Shown here piece by piece: positions 20,545 through 32,775 of a DNA stretch of 64,000 nt (its first letter is position 1; each line of letters starts with the position of its first letter). The notes under the pieces are model-generated. The model searched no databases. It had not been told where the DNA came from and saw only the letters and a list, made by a program, of their open reading frames with translations. The DNA comes from Pteria penguin (lineage: Eukaryota > Mollusca > Bivalvia > Pterioida > Pteriidae). A program made the position numbers and the translations under genes. The stretch is from contig CM068588.1 of the NCBI GenBank assembly GCA_035048485.1, positions 26,501,118 through 26,565,117 of the forward strand. Reading direction: 5' to 3'.

Positions 20545-23169
20545 GTATGTAAATTTGTAATCGTTTAGTCTATTTCTTGGTTCATTATCTGGGTAATAAA
20601 GAGTAAGGCTATGTACGACATGCTTCATAAGGAAAGAATGTGTCGTGCAGTAACTATCACTTTTTTAAGTAATCAATTTCAAGGAATGAACAGAATTAAA
20701 TAAGTCCTAAAAATTAAATTTTGGAATTATAATTTGAAATTCAAAAGGGCACAAATTTACAACACAATGAATGTAGTTTACAAAACAAGTTGACATTTTT
20801 AACTTACTGTTTTGGAGTGTATAGCTGCACAAATGTTGCAACTATAAACTCCAAAATGGTAAGTTTAAAAGGTAAACTTCTTTTGTATTTTATGTTCAGT
20901 ATAATTATAAAAAGGACTTACAAACAAGATGTTTATAAGTCCTTGATTATAAAGATGTGCCCTTTTAAGTTTAAGTCAAAATTTTGAAACTTTAATTTTT
21001 TAGTACTTGTTTACTTTTGTTCATTCCTTGAAATTGATTACTGAAAACAGTGATAGTTACTCATTTGAGTGATTATCTCTCAAATGAGAGGTTGCCCCCA
21101 ACCTATGCTTGTCGTTTGAATTTCAGGGTTTACAACAGCTTTATACAAAGGGCAATAAATTCTGTAGTGTTTGAATGAAGTTGGTCATGACAAAACTTGT
21201 TCACATAAGGCTCTTTTCTACCATTCACATTTATATTAGGAAGAAAGTGGAAATCATTACCGGTAATTGGACATGAACATTTTTCAGAAGGTAACATTAA
21301 TTGATCTGAACCTGGGACGTATGACTCTGCTTTCCTTTATGGAACATTCATACAAAATACGAACTTGTTTTTATAATGGTTTACAAATGTGCTACCAGTA
21401 CAGTTTTTATTTTGCCTGCATGATTTTCCAACAATATTCAAGTATAATCTGTGCCTTTTAATTATGTGGTTCTCTAAACTCCATTTATATAATTTGTATC
21501 TTGTCTGAAAGGTTCCCTAATAATGTTTAATTACAACCTTGACCCTATGATACTGAATAACAAGTGGTGTTCCTTTCACTGTATGCATAGATAACATTAA
21601 TACCAACTTTGATGATAATAACCACAAGGATGGTACATATCTTGCCGGAAAATATTGACGGACACATAGACGGACCGCATAGTACCCGTTACCGTTATAC
21701 TTTCCGACACTGATGGTGGAATAGAAAATGTTGGAAACTTAACTGATTGTTTTATTTGCATCAACCTTAACAGATTTTATAAAATATATCCCCCCCCCCC
21801 CCCCCATGATATCATACATAGAGAGGGCATCAAGTCAATTGTTTAACCATTCTATATTGGTGTAATTTATAATGTACTGTGGTGGTATATATTTATTATA
21901 CGCCTGTCATTAGAGGGGACTTATTATGTTATGGCACTGTCTGTACGTACGTCCGTTTCTCTGGGTCATGTTTTCCGGACTTTTTTTGGACGTCTTTCAA
22001 GATATTGACTTGAACTTTGATATATAGCTTTATTTCACGCGGCGTCAGTACCAGTTCGAGTTTTGTTACGATTGACCTACTATTGACGGATTTATGGTCC
22101 TTGGGCTTATAAATGTCAAGATTTTTTTCAGAAATTCATTAAAAATCTATTTTTCGTCAAAACATACAGGTTTTAATATCTTTTTCTTCATTTTTTAAGA
22201 AATTTATAATTTTGATCAGGGGGGGGGGGGGTTAGGGGTTTTGACCATCTGTCCAAGGTCATGTTTTCCGGACTTTTTTTGCCGTCTTTCAAAATATTGA
22301 ATTGAAATTTGGTATAATGCTTTATATCAAGCGGCGTCAGTACCAGTTCGAGTTTTGTTACGATTGACCTACTTTTGACGGATTTATGGCCCTTGGGCTT
22401 ATAAATGTCAAGATTTTTTTTCAGAAATTCATTAAAAATCTATTTTTTGTCAAAACATTATGAAATTTATCATGAAACAAGTAAAATGTACCAACTATCA
22501 CATATATTACAGGTATTGATATATTTTTCTTCATTTTTGAGAAATTTATAATTTTATGGGGCGGGGTGGTTTGACCATCTGTCCAAGGTCATGTTTTCCG
22601 GACTTTTTTTGCCGTCTTTCAAAATATTGAATTGAAATTTGGTATAATGCTTTATATCAAGCGGCGTCAGTACCAGTTCGAGTTTTGTTATGATTGATCA
22701 CTTTTGATGGATTTATGGCCCATTGACTTATAAATTTCAAGATTTTTTTTGGAAAATTCATTAAAATTCATTAAAAATCTAATTTTTGTAAAAACATTAT
22801 GAAATTTAGCATGAAACAAGTAAAATGTACCAACTATCACATAATTTACAGGTATTGATATATTTTTCTTCATTTTTGAGAAATTTATAATTTTAGGAGG
22901 AGGGGGGGGGATTGTTAGGGGGGGGGGGGGGCTTGGACTAAAAACTTTTTTTAAAAATGTTTTTTTGCATGTCAATTTCGAAGATGGGTTTGATAAGACC
23001 ATTTCTGCAGGAGTTATTGCCCCTTGGACTTATTCCTATGATAAAATTCTATGAAACGCAAATTAAATTTAGTAAACGTCAGATGTTTTTCATGAAACTC
23101 ATGCCAAATGCGAATTGATCCCGTCCGAATTAAGCGATGGGCATATTATGCCACGCTAGGCGTTGCTCT

Positions 23170-23212
<43 letters not shown>

Positions 23213-26200
23213 TAATACATATATTCTTTCTTGTTATCTAAACATGATCAGTACTTGTATAATCACGTTGTTTGATAAAACTTCAGGACATGGTTTTTCT
23301 TTTTTTATTTAGTAAAGTAACTTTGCTATATGGGTCAATGACAGAGAGGATTAAAACAATTATCTGACATTAAACAGGTACATGCAACACAGAAAGAGAA
23401 ACACTCACATATAGAGAAGGTGAAGAGGTAATTGTAAGATGTAATGCCACGGACGTTTCGTATTCTGAGGTATGGTGGACCAAAGATGAAAAATACTTTC
23501 TATACCGATGGGATGGAGTTAACCTGAGGATTAAATCCGTGAAACCTACTGATATGGGTACATACTCATGTCATGTGCAGAATGGAACGTCTAACAGTAA
23601 CAGCACTATAGTGGAATGTGTAAATTTAGAAGTCTTCTGTAAGTATGCGCATCAACACATTTTAGAGAAATCTCTACCATTTCAGTGTATCATGGTGCAT
23701 TAATAACACCTTGAAAATGATACCTTATTTATTATGTCCCCCTTAAAAGGGGAGACATATTGTTTTTGTGAATTTTCTTCTTATTATTCTTCTTCTTTTC
23801 TTCATCAAAATTTTGTCCAGGCCGTAACTTGGAAAATTGAATACCCTTTTAGGTAAGAACTTGAAACTTGGAACATAGAAAGATGACAGTGAGGCAAGGT
23901 GCACAGCATAAACATTTTTGACCTTGATGTACATTTACAATCTCAAGGACAAATAAAAAAAATTGTCCAGGCTGTAACTTAAATACCCTTTGAGGTAAGA
24001 ACTTGAAACTTGGAACATAGAAAGGTGACAGTGAGGCAAGGTGCATGGCATAAAATTTTTGACCTTGACCTACATTTACAATATCAAGGTCAAATGAAAA
24101 CAAAATTTATCAAGGCCGTAACTTGAATACCCTTTTAGGTAATAATTTGAAACTTGGAACATAGAAAGGTGACAGTGAGGCAAGGTGCATGGCACAAAAA
24201 TTATTGCTGGAAGTGAAGGAATTTAACATTGGAACATATGTGAACTGGGATTACAATGCATTGATCCTAAACATGCATATATTATTTTCTCCTTTTCTCA
24301 TTGACAAGTTTTCAATGTATGTACATGTACTTCATAAATGTTTTTACTTTTGCTTTACAAAAAGTTAATACAAATATGTTCAGTTTATTACAATATAATT
24401 TTTTAAAGAATTTATGAAAGTATATATATTGTACGAATTTAGATCCATCTATTTGCTTTTAGCATACAGATGTGCACTAGTAAAATGATTATCCTTGCAA
24501 TTACAGTGACTTTTGTTCGTTTTTGTTTTTCCAATAGAAATAAAGCATTATAAAATTCCTTGAAATGACCAGGACTATGTTAGCAAATCAAAAGCATTAA
24601 GTACTAACCGAGGACCACTAACTATAACTGTACCAAAAATTTGAACTGCGAAATAAAGGGGGTTGTTTTGGCTATTAACATGTCCAAACATTTGCTCGTA
24701 ATGAATTACATTCATTTGCAGTTATGATTAACTTTCAAATAAGTTTTATAGTAAATTTATGTCCACAATAAATAAAAGTAAATTCTCCAGCTATGGAATT
24801 CCACTGCATTCTTATTTGACGTTTAAACATGATTTTACTCCTTCATTCCAGGTTCTCCGAGACCTTCCAGGTTTGAAAACAGATATACAGTATTCGCGTC
24901 ACTCAACGGCAGTGCTTATTTAGAAATGAAATTCATAGCATATCCTCGTCCACAATATAAGTGGACCTACCCTGGAAAAGAGCTCACAGATTTGACTGTT
25001 GTTAATAACACCAATTCAATTGGAATTCAGTTGACAAACTTGACCCTTGAAAACTTTGGGAAATATGTTCTCACAATGAACAACAGCTTTGGTAGTTATA
25101 CAGCAGAATATGAAGTTCTACAAAGAGGTAATCGAAACATCCATTAGAAAGTGACCAATGTTTGAAACTATTCAGAACGACACTTTTCATTTGTATATGT
25201 GTTTCAAATACACAAATCTCCAATGTGATCAAAATCAGACCTACTTGTTCCTCGATTATCATTATTATTATTTTTTGCCCGTATGTCTCATTTTAATCAG
25301 ATTAGTAAACCTCGTCAGTAGTTTGAATTGTATGAATATTCTTTAAGTTTTATAAAAGCCTAGTTATTACATAATATGGATGTTATAGTTTGATAGAAAA
25401 AAGTTTAGAGTCAAGTTAAATTGTACATGTATATATAACATATAACGTTCTTATTTTTACAACCAAACGATCATAAACAGTGAACGCCAAAGTTTTTAGG
25501 GCTCCATAGGACATTCGGTCCTATGTAAAGAAGGCTTTCACAGGACCGAATAATTTTCTATAGGACCGAAAAAAAAACTATTATGAGTTATCTTATTTAA
25601 AAGTCTCTTTTATTCTGTTCTAGCATATTCATCAATAACACCAAACAACCTGAAATTGTAAGCATACAGTTAATAAACTGTTCAATTATTTTCATCAATA
25701 TTGAAAGCTGATTAAAACTGTAGTATCAGTCAAAATTGACAAAATATATCAATAAAACAAAAAACCTAAATAATTTCATCATAAGAAATCAATATGAATG
25801 AAGTATACAATGGATTGCATTTAATGACTGAAGAAAGTTTGCCATCAAACATGATCATCAATAACATCAACCAACCTGAAATTGTAAGCATACAGTTAAT
25901 AAACTGTTCAATTATTTTCATCAATATTGAAAGCTGATTAAAACTGTAGTATCAGTCAAAATTGACAAAATATATCAATAAAACAAAAAACCTAAATAAT
26001 TTCATCAGTACTGTTAATGATATGTACTACAAAACACCAAGAACAGTAAAAGACAGGATGAAGGGACATCCCATCAAAATACACACAGTGAGTGCAAATC
26101 TTTGAATGACTACCTGAATGCTCCTTTTACAAATGAATAATCACATCGTGTTGCTCTAAACTCGAAACTGTGATCTATAAAAGATTGTAAGTATTTTAAT

Positions 26201-29200
26201 TTGAAAACAATGATACTTCATTACATCAATATCATGATAGCATTAAACATTGTTCTGTCCCCAGGATCTCCAGGAAAGCCAACCAGACTTACTGTCAGTG
26301 ATATCCGGGAAGACACCGTAACATTAAATTGGTACACTGGCTGTGATTACGGAATGCCTCAGACGTTCCACCTGATGCAGTGGTTTACCGGCAATATTTC
26401 AGTAGAACTACAGCGATTTAATGTAACTCCAGCACGTTATTCCAGTAATGGAACTCAGTGGGTTACACGAGATGTGACGAAACTCCATAGTGATAAGTTA
26501 TATCGTGTGTTCCTCGTCGGAGAAAATGAATATGGATTAGGACCAATGTCTGATGACGTTTCATTCAAAACAAAGGGTATGGTTTACATTTTATAGATCT
26601 TGTGTAGACCATTGTATAATGCCTAAAATGTAAGCTAGATAATGCACTGCAAAGATAAAAGAGGTTCAACTCAACCATATGACACTGTTCCAGACAAGCA
26701 TACGTGTAGAAAATGCTCATAAAAACTCATATACATGTTTAATGCACATATACATGTTTTTATACAATTGGTTTTCTTTAGATCTATAAATAACCCTCCA
26801 TATAGAGAACAGTAACAGTCTAAGGGACAAGGTCCAGATATTATCTTCTTTGAAAGATTAAGACCAACCCCAGTATAGAATCCCCAATGGCAATGCCATA
26901 GTCAGCAGACAACGATTAAAGAAAAGCCTGTCTGATGCTGCGGAGAGATAGAAAAGAATAAAACAAATTATGATAACACGTAGAATAGATAATAAATATA
27001 TACAGTGTAATAAATATGAAAATAATGTATGACTTTCTATAATTGTATTCAACAGCTCCATTCAGACCTTTCATCGTGAATCCCCCTGAAGTGACAAAGC
27101 TGTCCTACATCATACCTGTTTCTATATTTAGTGTAATCATACTCGTAAGCGTCATAGTTACGCTCACGTTCAAAGTCAGACGGAAACGTAGAAACTGTAA
27201 GTACCTGTTTATATCATTCAACTTCAGTTGAAGACGTAAGTACGTCTTGGCCGTTCAAGTTACCTCCTTTGGGAGTTTGTAACATTTACATTTCAGTTAA
27301 TGTTAAGCTACCGTGAGGTGTTCATTAGGGAGCATCTATTATACTAGAGAAAAAAGAGATACAGGCTATCGTGTAGTCCTAGAAGATCAGGTGACTTGGA
27401 GGAATAAGCTTCTGCTGTGATGTCATACATGTATCTTTTCAACAATCATTTTTGCAATTTCGTGTTTGGTCATCAATGATTCTAAAATACAAGAAATTAT
27501 AAGCCTCGTGGGTAAAATCGCTGGTCAATAGTAGATTGAAAGTAAGAAATGGAGCATCAAGAAAGTGCCCAGTTTAGCAGTAATAGCTGCATTAAAAATT
27601 AAGACTAGTTTCAAAGAAATTAGTTTATAATATCAATTATAAAATATATACGTCTGGATCTGTAAATATTATTGAAATCAGGTATAGGAATACAACAAAT
27701 GGAATCTTAGATGTTTTATGAAAAAATCAATGAAAAATGGAAAAGTTTATTATTGGCCCCAGTCCCCTGTGCGAAACAAGATGTCTCATGTAATGTATTC
27801 TTATATTTAAAATACACATTTAGTATAAGTGGCATCTAGTTTCGTTTGGGGGGACAGGGTTGTACATATACATGAATATCTTTGAGAAAGTGTTTGTGGA
27901 GCATGGATTGTACAACAGTGTACTGTAATATTATTACAGTGTTTTAATCAAAGATATGTGACAAAAGGGTAGGGATGCCATAAATGTTCTGTAACAGTGG
28001 GGTCTCTTCAGTGTGTTCTTTATAATGATATGAAGACTACAAAAGGTAGACCTTGGGACTTACTCTGCTGTATAGATATCAGTCGTGAATAGTTTAGTTA
28101 TTTGGACTATCAACCAATAAGATCAGAAACATCTAAGTTTGAACAAATTTATGAAAGAATGTTATTTGTATAAGTTTTATTTCTTTTTTGTACTTGTATT
28201 TATTTAAATGGTTATTCGCCAGGCTTACAACACCACATGATCGAATATCCATATTGTAAAAGCTTGAAATAGGTATTTGTATATACAAGAAAACTACCCT
28301 TTCTCCCTTTATAGCAAGTAAACACCTATGTCAGAGAGATAAAAAATCAAAATGACACCAATTTAACTTCAAGAGAAAGGAAGAAAGGCATCTGACTGAG
28401 CTTTACAACAAGATTGTCATGAACATGCAGAGGAAACAAAGATATATTAAGCTTATACAAGACATCACAAATATATTTGATTGTTATGCTGTTGTGGTGC
28501 CGACTTAGGACGGTCAAATGAAAAGACTATCATTGCTCCGTGCAGAATACATTCATTTCTGTTTTAATTATCGAAAACTTATTCGTCTTTGCCAGAAACG
28601 TATATGACAACTCTGGGAACTATAGGCACAATAATGATAATGTTGCTGAGATGAAATGGATAAATTTAGTAATCTGTAAATTGATAATGCTCCTGTAGTT
28701 AACACAGCAACCCAAACCGATCCGTTCTTTATTTCGATCACATGCATTTACACTGTGTGATGTTTCGTTGATTTAGGGCCATACAGTCAGCAGTTTCATT
28801 GCAAAGTATGCACAAATCTACCATCTACTACACCTTGAAGTTAGATAATACTTTGCTTAGTTTTAATCTAAATTCACTGATGAATGTGTGTAGCTGGAAA
28901 CACTAATTTATGGTTCATGATGTAAATTATATCACAATTGTATGATGCACTTCACTCCAAAATTGCGATAGATTTGTTCATTTGGTGTTTGGAGATATGG
29001 TCGAAATTATTAAAACTGTCAAAATATTCCGTAGGGAACAACTTCATTTATCTGTTTGTTGAAGCTCTTTATTCAACGTTTCGGCCAATGGTCTTTATCA
29101 GGATGACTCACTTAAACGATTATTTACATTCTACTTCTTTCTGCATCTACACAACTGAAAATTTTCAGTTGTGTAGATGCAGAAAGAAGTAGAATGTAAA

Positions 29201-29961
29201 TAATAGTTTGAGTGAGTCATCTTGATAAAGGCCATTGGCCGAAACGTTGAATAAAGAGCAACTAACAGAAATTATTAAGTCATACCATTACCAATTATTC
29301 TGGCTATAACATGAAGTGACACTGTTTAAATAAATGTAAAAATTTGTTGTTGGAAGAGAATGTTCGAACAATAGGTGATGCTTGCTTTTCATTGATACTT
29401 ATCTAGTCTCTTCGTTTATTAAGTGTATCTGATTGTCTACTAATCAATTCATTTCTCAAATGACTCAGAATATTACAAACAGGATACAATGTGTTTTATG
29501 TATCTAGGTTAAACTTTCATGTTGCTTTACTTTTTAACAGAAGTTCTAGCAAACAATAAAGACATAAAAAAGACATTGCAAAAAAATAAATCAGTTGTAA
29601 AGAAGTTGAGGCACTGAGCGTTAGTTACTCAATTGGTATGATTAACCGATTTACCAGCCCATCTTCCCACTCGCCACAACGGCAGAATGATTAAAGGACT
29701 TACATTTAAATATATGCAAGTACCACTTGGGTTGTAGTAATACTAAGATTGTGTCGGTCCTTCGCATTTTCAAAATACAATGTGTGATTAGTAATTTTTC
29801 ATTAAAATTTTATAAAATATGTTTGCAATTCAGATGCATTGTACAATTAATTCTTATTTTTTAAATTGTAACTATTTAAAATACCCATGTGTGTTGTTTT
29901 TTTTTTTTCAGCAGCAGCAGAGTTGATACCCACGGATTCACGCTACAAAGCATCAAATTGA
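20463..29961 (+). CDS. Ig/fibronectin-III type I membrane protein, 373 aa, six exons
   Basis: Exons 20463-20544, 23378-23638, 24852-25127, 26265-26576, 27056-27196 and 29912-29961 join into one frame. Every intron is phase 1 with GT-AG borders, the usual plan for Ig and FN3 domain exons. Residues 1-25 are a signal peptide. An Ig domain (28-115) has Cys49, Trp60 and the DMGTYSC motif ending at Cys92. A second Ig-like domain (116-206) lacks both core cysteines (Phe142 and Leu188 instead). FN3 spans 207-310, a transmembrane helix 328-349, followed by a basic stop-transfer RRKRRN and a tail of about 20 residues. N-glycosylation sites are frequent (for example NAT at 50, NGT at 96). It is probably a cell-surface adhesion or recognition receptor with little signalling capacity of its own. 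I cannot name an orthologue; a longer alternative tail is possible. Confidence 0.85.
20650..21060. mobile_element. Foldback element in intron 1 of the Ig/FN3 gene
   Basis: The left arm from 20650 (GTAACTATCACTTTTTTAAG, then CAATTTCAAGGAATGAACA and AAAGGGCACA) is complementary to the right arm ending at 21060 (GTGATAGTTAC). The arms are about 105 bases with some mismatches. An inner pair (AACTTACTGTTTTGGAGT and its complement) continues the fold. A nano-hairpin is inserted at 20911-20945. The transcript of this intron would form a long hairpin. Confidence 0.8.
20904..20952. mobile_element. Nano-hairpin (CAAGGACTT type), 35 bp, exact 7-bp target duplication
   Basis: ATTATAA (20904-20910), hairpin 20911-20945 (AAAGGACTTACAAAC, loop, GTTTATAAGTCCTTG), ATTATAA (20946-20952). 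The first base is A where other copies have C. It sits in the right part of the foldback at 20650-21060. Confidence 0.85.
21900..23165 (+). repeat. Dispersed repeat with three tandem copies of a 310-330-bp unit
   Basis: The unit contains GTCATGTTTTCCGGACTTTT, then GCGGCGTCAGTACCAGTTCG and ACGGATTTATGG. Copies lie at about 21965-22245, 22255-22570 and 22585-22900, the last two being closest. The outer parts (TAGAGGGGACTTATTATGTT at the start, GGGCATATTATGCCACGCTA at the end) are single, so this looks like one interspersed element with an internal tandem expansion. It lies in intron 1 of the Ig/FN3 gene. G-runs occur at several unit borders. Confidence 0.7.
23171..23214. repeat. TA microsatellite
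   Basis: A (TA)n run at the right edge of the preceding dispersed repeat. Confidence 0.9.
23378..23638 (+). CDS. Ig/FN3 gene exon 2: first Ig domain
   Basis: One exon, one Ig domain, phase 1 at both ends. The pattern VRCNA, EVWWTKD, DMGTYSCHV gives the Cys-Trp-Cys core. Extra cysteines at 30, 108 and 115 could form a second bridge. Confidence 0.85.
23735..24205 (+). repeat. 145-bp tandem repeat in intron 2
   Basis: Three copies of a unit with CCAGGCCGTAACTTG, GGTAAGAACTTGAAACTTGG and GACAGTGAGGCAAGGTGCA, starting near 23815, 23965 and 24105. The leading sequence (TTATTATGTCCCCCTTAAAA) resembles the end of a dispersed element. No coding. Confidence 0.75.
24852..25127 (+). CDS. Ig/FN3 gene exon 3: second, cysteine-free Ig-like domain
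   Basis: Retains the I-set landmarks YPRPQYKW and NFGKYVLTMNNSFG, but Phe and Leu replace the two core cysteines. Phase 1 at both ends. Several N-glycosylation sequons. Confidence 0.85.
25628..26007 (+). repeat. Recent 150-bp direct duplication in intron 3
   Basis: The sequence starting CATCAATAACACCAAACAAC (about 25630) is repeated almost unchanged from about 25857, covering AGCATACAGTTAATAAACTG through AACCTAAATAATTTCATCA. The spacing is about 227 bases. The very high identity indicates a recent duplication. Confidence 0.85.
26265..26576 (+). CDS. Ig/FN3 gene exon 4: fibronectin type III domain
   Basis: Starts GSPGKPTRLTVSD and keeps the FN3 core residues VTLNW and LYRVFLVGENEYGLGPMSD. 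It lies next to the membrane segment. Phase 1 at both ends. Confidence 0.85.
27056..27196 (+). CDS. Ig/FN3 gene exon 5: juxtamembrane and transmembrane segment
   Basis: YIIPVSIFSVIILVSVIVTL is a single hydrophobic helix followed by KVRRKRRN, the expected inside-positive border of a type I protein. Confidence 0.85.
27197..29911 (+). other. Intron 5 of the Ig/FN3 gene
   Basis: Bounded by T|GTAAGT and TTTCAG. Apart from the foldback at 29064-29260 I see no exon-like frame. The acceptor is CAGCAGCAGCAG, a tandem NAGNAG site that could add or drop serine/alanine residues at the start of the tail. Confidence 0.6.
29064..29260. mobile_element. Foldback element 3 with GATAAAGGCC...GGCCGAAACGTTG ends
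   Basis: A near-perfect inverted repeat of about 98 bases per arm centred at CTGAAAATTTTCAG (29155-29168). Reading outward on the right: TTGATAAAGGCCATTGGCCG then AAACGTTGAATAAAGAGC. The stem GGCC/GGCC differs from foldback 2 (GGC/GCC) but still pairs. It is within intron 5 of the Ig/FN3 gene. Confidence 0.8.
29912..29961 (+). CDS. Ig/FN3 gene exon 6: short cytoplasmic tail and stop
   Basis: Encodes AAELIPTDSRYKASN and TGA after a split serine codon. It keeps the frame from exon 5. No signalling motif beyond one tyrosine. The acceptor is of NAGNAG type. Confidence 0.65.
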
Positions 29962-30667
29962 TTTTAACATCATTGATAATGCAAAGTCAAAAGTCAAAGA
30001 TGAATGTGTAAAGAGGATGGGAACATTGAACGATAATATTAAAAAGTGTATTATTGACGAAAATATAGAGCTCCATCAATATTTTTGCACCATTATAGCA
30101 TGCGCATATTGACAGTGTCTTATATGTGATGCTACTAGGCCGAAACTGGGGGAGTCTGAAATATATATCTCAAGCTCATTAATCAACTGATAAAATAAGT
30201 AAAGAAAACTATCTGAGAACAGAGTTGTGTATAAGTCGGAATCACAGATACCCAATAGATGTTATCAATTTACAATCGTTTTGTTGTAACAAAATTGAAG
30301 TACATGTGCATAGTTCTTGTCAGAGTGGAAGCACTGAAAACTACTCTGGTGATAACTCAAGGAACCAACACTCGGGGAAACGCGGTATCGAACCATGGAA
30401 GACACAATTTGTCATTTGTGTTATAAATCTGACCTTGGATATCTATATCTATCTGTTACATTGGTAATCCAAATGTTTTTAAGTTTGGATAAGTTTTTAT
30501 TTTTAATATTTCAAATTTAGTTAATCAAATGAAATTGAAATAGTTGTTAATGTTATGACTGAACGAGTCATTTCTCAGGGTTGACTTGATATACTGTCTT
30601 TGTATATGTCGCACTGTATTAATTTTTATTTATACACCCTCTCTATATTGTTATTCATTTTATTCAC

Positions 30668-30673
30668 AATAAA
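30668..30673 (+). terminator. Candidate poly(A) signal of the Ig/FN3 gene
   Basis: AATAAA about 700 bases after the stop codon, the first good hexamer after a 3' UTR without other features. Confidence 0.4.
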
Positions 30674-30689
30674 CCAATGATCATTATCA

Positions 30690-32380
30690 TTATTATCACT
30701 GAGTTATACATGTGTATTCAACAGAATACAATAGAAATGTCATCAAACATGATTGTGTAATAATCGTTGTATATTGTTAGTATTACACTACAATATATTT
30801 ATCTCTCAATCTTTTTGCCATTCACTCTCATTCCAACTCACGGATTCTGAAATGTAACATTGTAACAGGGGAAGTGCTAACTGTGCGTCTGTTTTCATCA
30901 AAGTTTGATGGTCCCATTCTTACATCGTACTAACCATTGAAGTTTCCGTGAATAGTCTATACAGGATTCTGTTATTTGATTACAAAGTGTTGGGTTAGCC
31001 AGCATATTCTAACTTTCATTAAACGTGCTATGATTGTGTGTTTTCTCAAGGACTTATATGTGTAGACACATATAAGTCCTTGGTTTTCTTTATAAAGTAG
31101 TATTGATGATAATATGGATGAGTGGTGAAAATAGACATATGCGATAAATCGTGGCACGATCATGTGTTTGTAGGAGTCAGAACTTCTTCCACTGTACCCA
31201 TGAGTATAGAATGTTCGTCAACATGGGTAGTGGGTATTCAATGTTTATACCATTAAATCTAATAAAATTCATATGTTTGGTTTAATTAGCCATTATGGAA
31301 TGTTAATGTTAATGTTTTATACCGATAAGGAATACAGAAAAGCGGTATAAAGATATTGTATCATTCAATGTGCAGTTAAGATTATGAGGATCTAGAATCA
31401 CCTCGAGTCCCAAATCGAAAGATTTCAGTCGACATAATCCCAGATTAGGCCTTAGCCGAGGTTCGGATGTTGAAGTATGTCGCCCGAGACTGATATCTTT
31501 CGATGTGGGACAAGAGGTGATTATTGATTTCTTTTCCCGCCAAATAAACCCCCTTTCTACCCCCTTGCAGTGCTTTTTCATTCCTGACACTTTACATATC
31601 TTTGTCCTAGTTTCAATACTACACTAACAATAGTTTCAGATAGGAAAGTGTGTAACAAGAACGTGAGAACCGTCAACATATGTAAATTAATTAATTAATA
31701 AATTAATTCTTGTGCAGTTATCTAGCAGACGATTTTCAGGAAATAATAAGAGTTATCTCGCTTTGTTTATTGAAATAAGTAGAGAGCGTAGTACTACACC
31801 TTGCTAGATCGATGTTCAAGATCGACGGATCTAGAACCCCACTTCCGGTGGAATTCTTCAGTCTCGTATGCGAGAATACAGTTTCCTCCCTTGTTTCGTG
31901 TACCGACACACTTAAAAAAATATATAATAATATTTACATCTTTTGATGCTATTTATAGTAATTTAAACATACCCTCTAGTAGATGAGAGTTATAAAAGAA
32001 TCAAAAATGATATTAAAGCTTTTTGGTGCATGTCTGAGTGTGTCATGAGACTGAAATGTTGTCCCATGAATGTACTACTGCAAGATCTGAGAGTGAGGTC
32101 ATATGTGTTGATAGATATTTTGAGTTTGGGGTATGGAATTTTTTTTTTGCAGAAGAAGAAATGCCAACTCTTATGTAGTAGTATAACATCATGAATTTCG
32201 GAAGAAAAAATCGGTGGGATTTTTGCATTGTTTTCCTTTACAGGAAAAAGCTGTAGTTGTGTTATTCAAAATTCTCTATGTAGCTGTATGAATATGATAA
32301 TGAGTTATATCTTTTTCATACCAAAATACCATAAGCGTCTGCTTGTTTATATGCTTTTGCAATGACAAATCAAGAACATT
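30690..32380. other. Intergenic sequence with one nano-hairpin
   Basis: Nothing gene-like is visible. It contains the nano-hairpin at 31047-31082. A CpG-richer stretch at 31390-31520 encodes nothing convincing. Confidence 0.5.
31040..31089. mobile_element. Nano-hairpin (CAAGGACTT type), 36 bp, exact 7-bp target duplication
   Basis: GTTTTCT (31040-31046), a perfect hairpin 31047-31082 (CAAGGACTTATATGTGT, AG, then the exact complement), GTTTTCT (31083-31089). The arms pair over all 17 bases. Confidence 0.9.
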
Positions 32381-32387
32381 TCTTTTA

Positions 32388-32436
32388 CAGGGAACAGGGA
32401 CGTATATATCTAAGATATAAACGTCCCTGCTTGGAA
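32388..32436. mobile_element. Nano-hairpin (CAGGGACGT type), 35 bp
   Basis: The hairpin 32395-32429 begins CAGGGACGTATATATC and ends ATATAAACGTCCCTG. The flanks CAGGGAA and CTTGGAA match in five of seven positions, so target duplication is doubtful. The CARRGAC start groups it with the other nano-hairpins. Confidence 0.55.
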
Positions 32437-32775
32437 CGACCATGATTATTTAGTATAAATGCAGTTAAACTGGCATAGCGAGATGACACCGTCGACCTTC
32501 CTTGTATGTACATCTCACTAGTTTATGTGATATATGCTTCAATTATATCGCTCAAATGTCAGTCATATTCAAAGTAAGAAAAGTCAACCATGAATACATT
32601 GTCTTTGTGCACTGTTAAACTGGGCCTTTTAACAGGTGTGGTCCAAACCCATCATGCAGTTATTTTTGCACATTTTACAGCGACCTCTTGGGATGTCCAG
32701 ATTGGGTCAATGTTACTCGATAAGTTAAGAACTAGTTATTCCTTCCATGGTCTCCACGCATACAACATGACGCAG

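Noticed and set aside
25490..25515. Palindrome CATAGGACATTCGGTCCTATG as a further nano-hairpin
   Set aside because: Its ends do not fit CARRGAC and no 7-bp duplication flanks it; GGACCGAA words recur nearby, so it is local low-level repetition.
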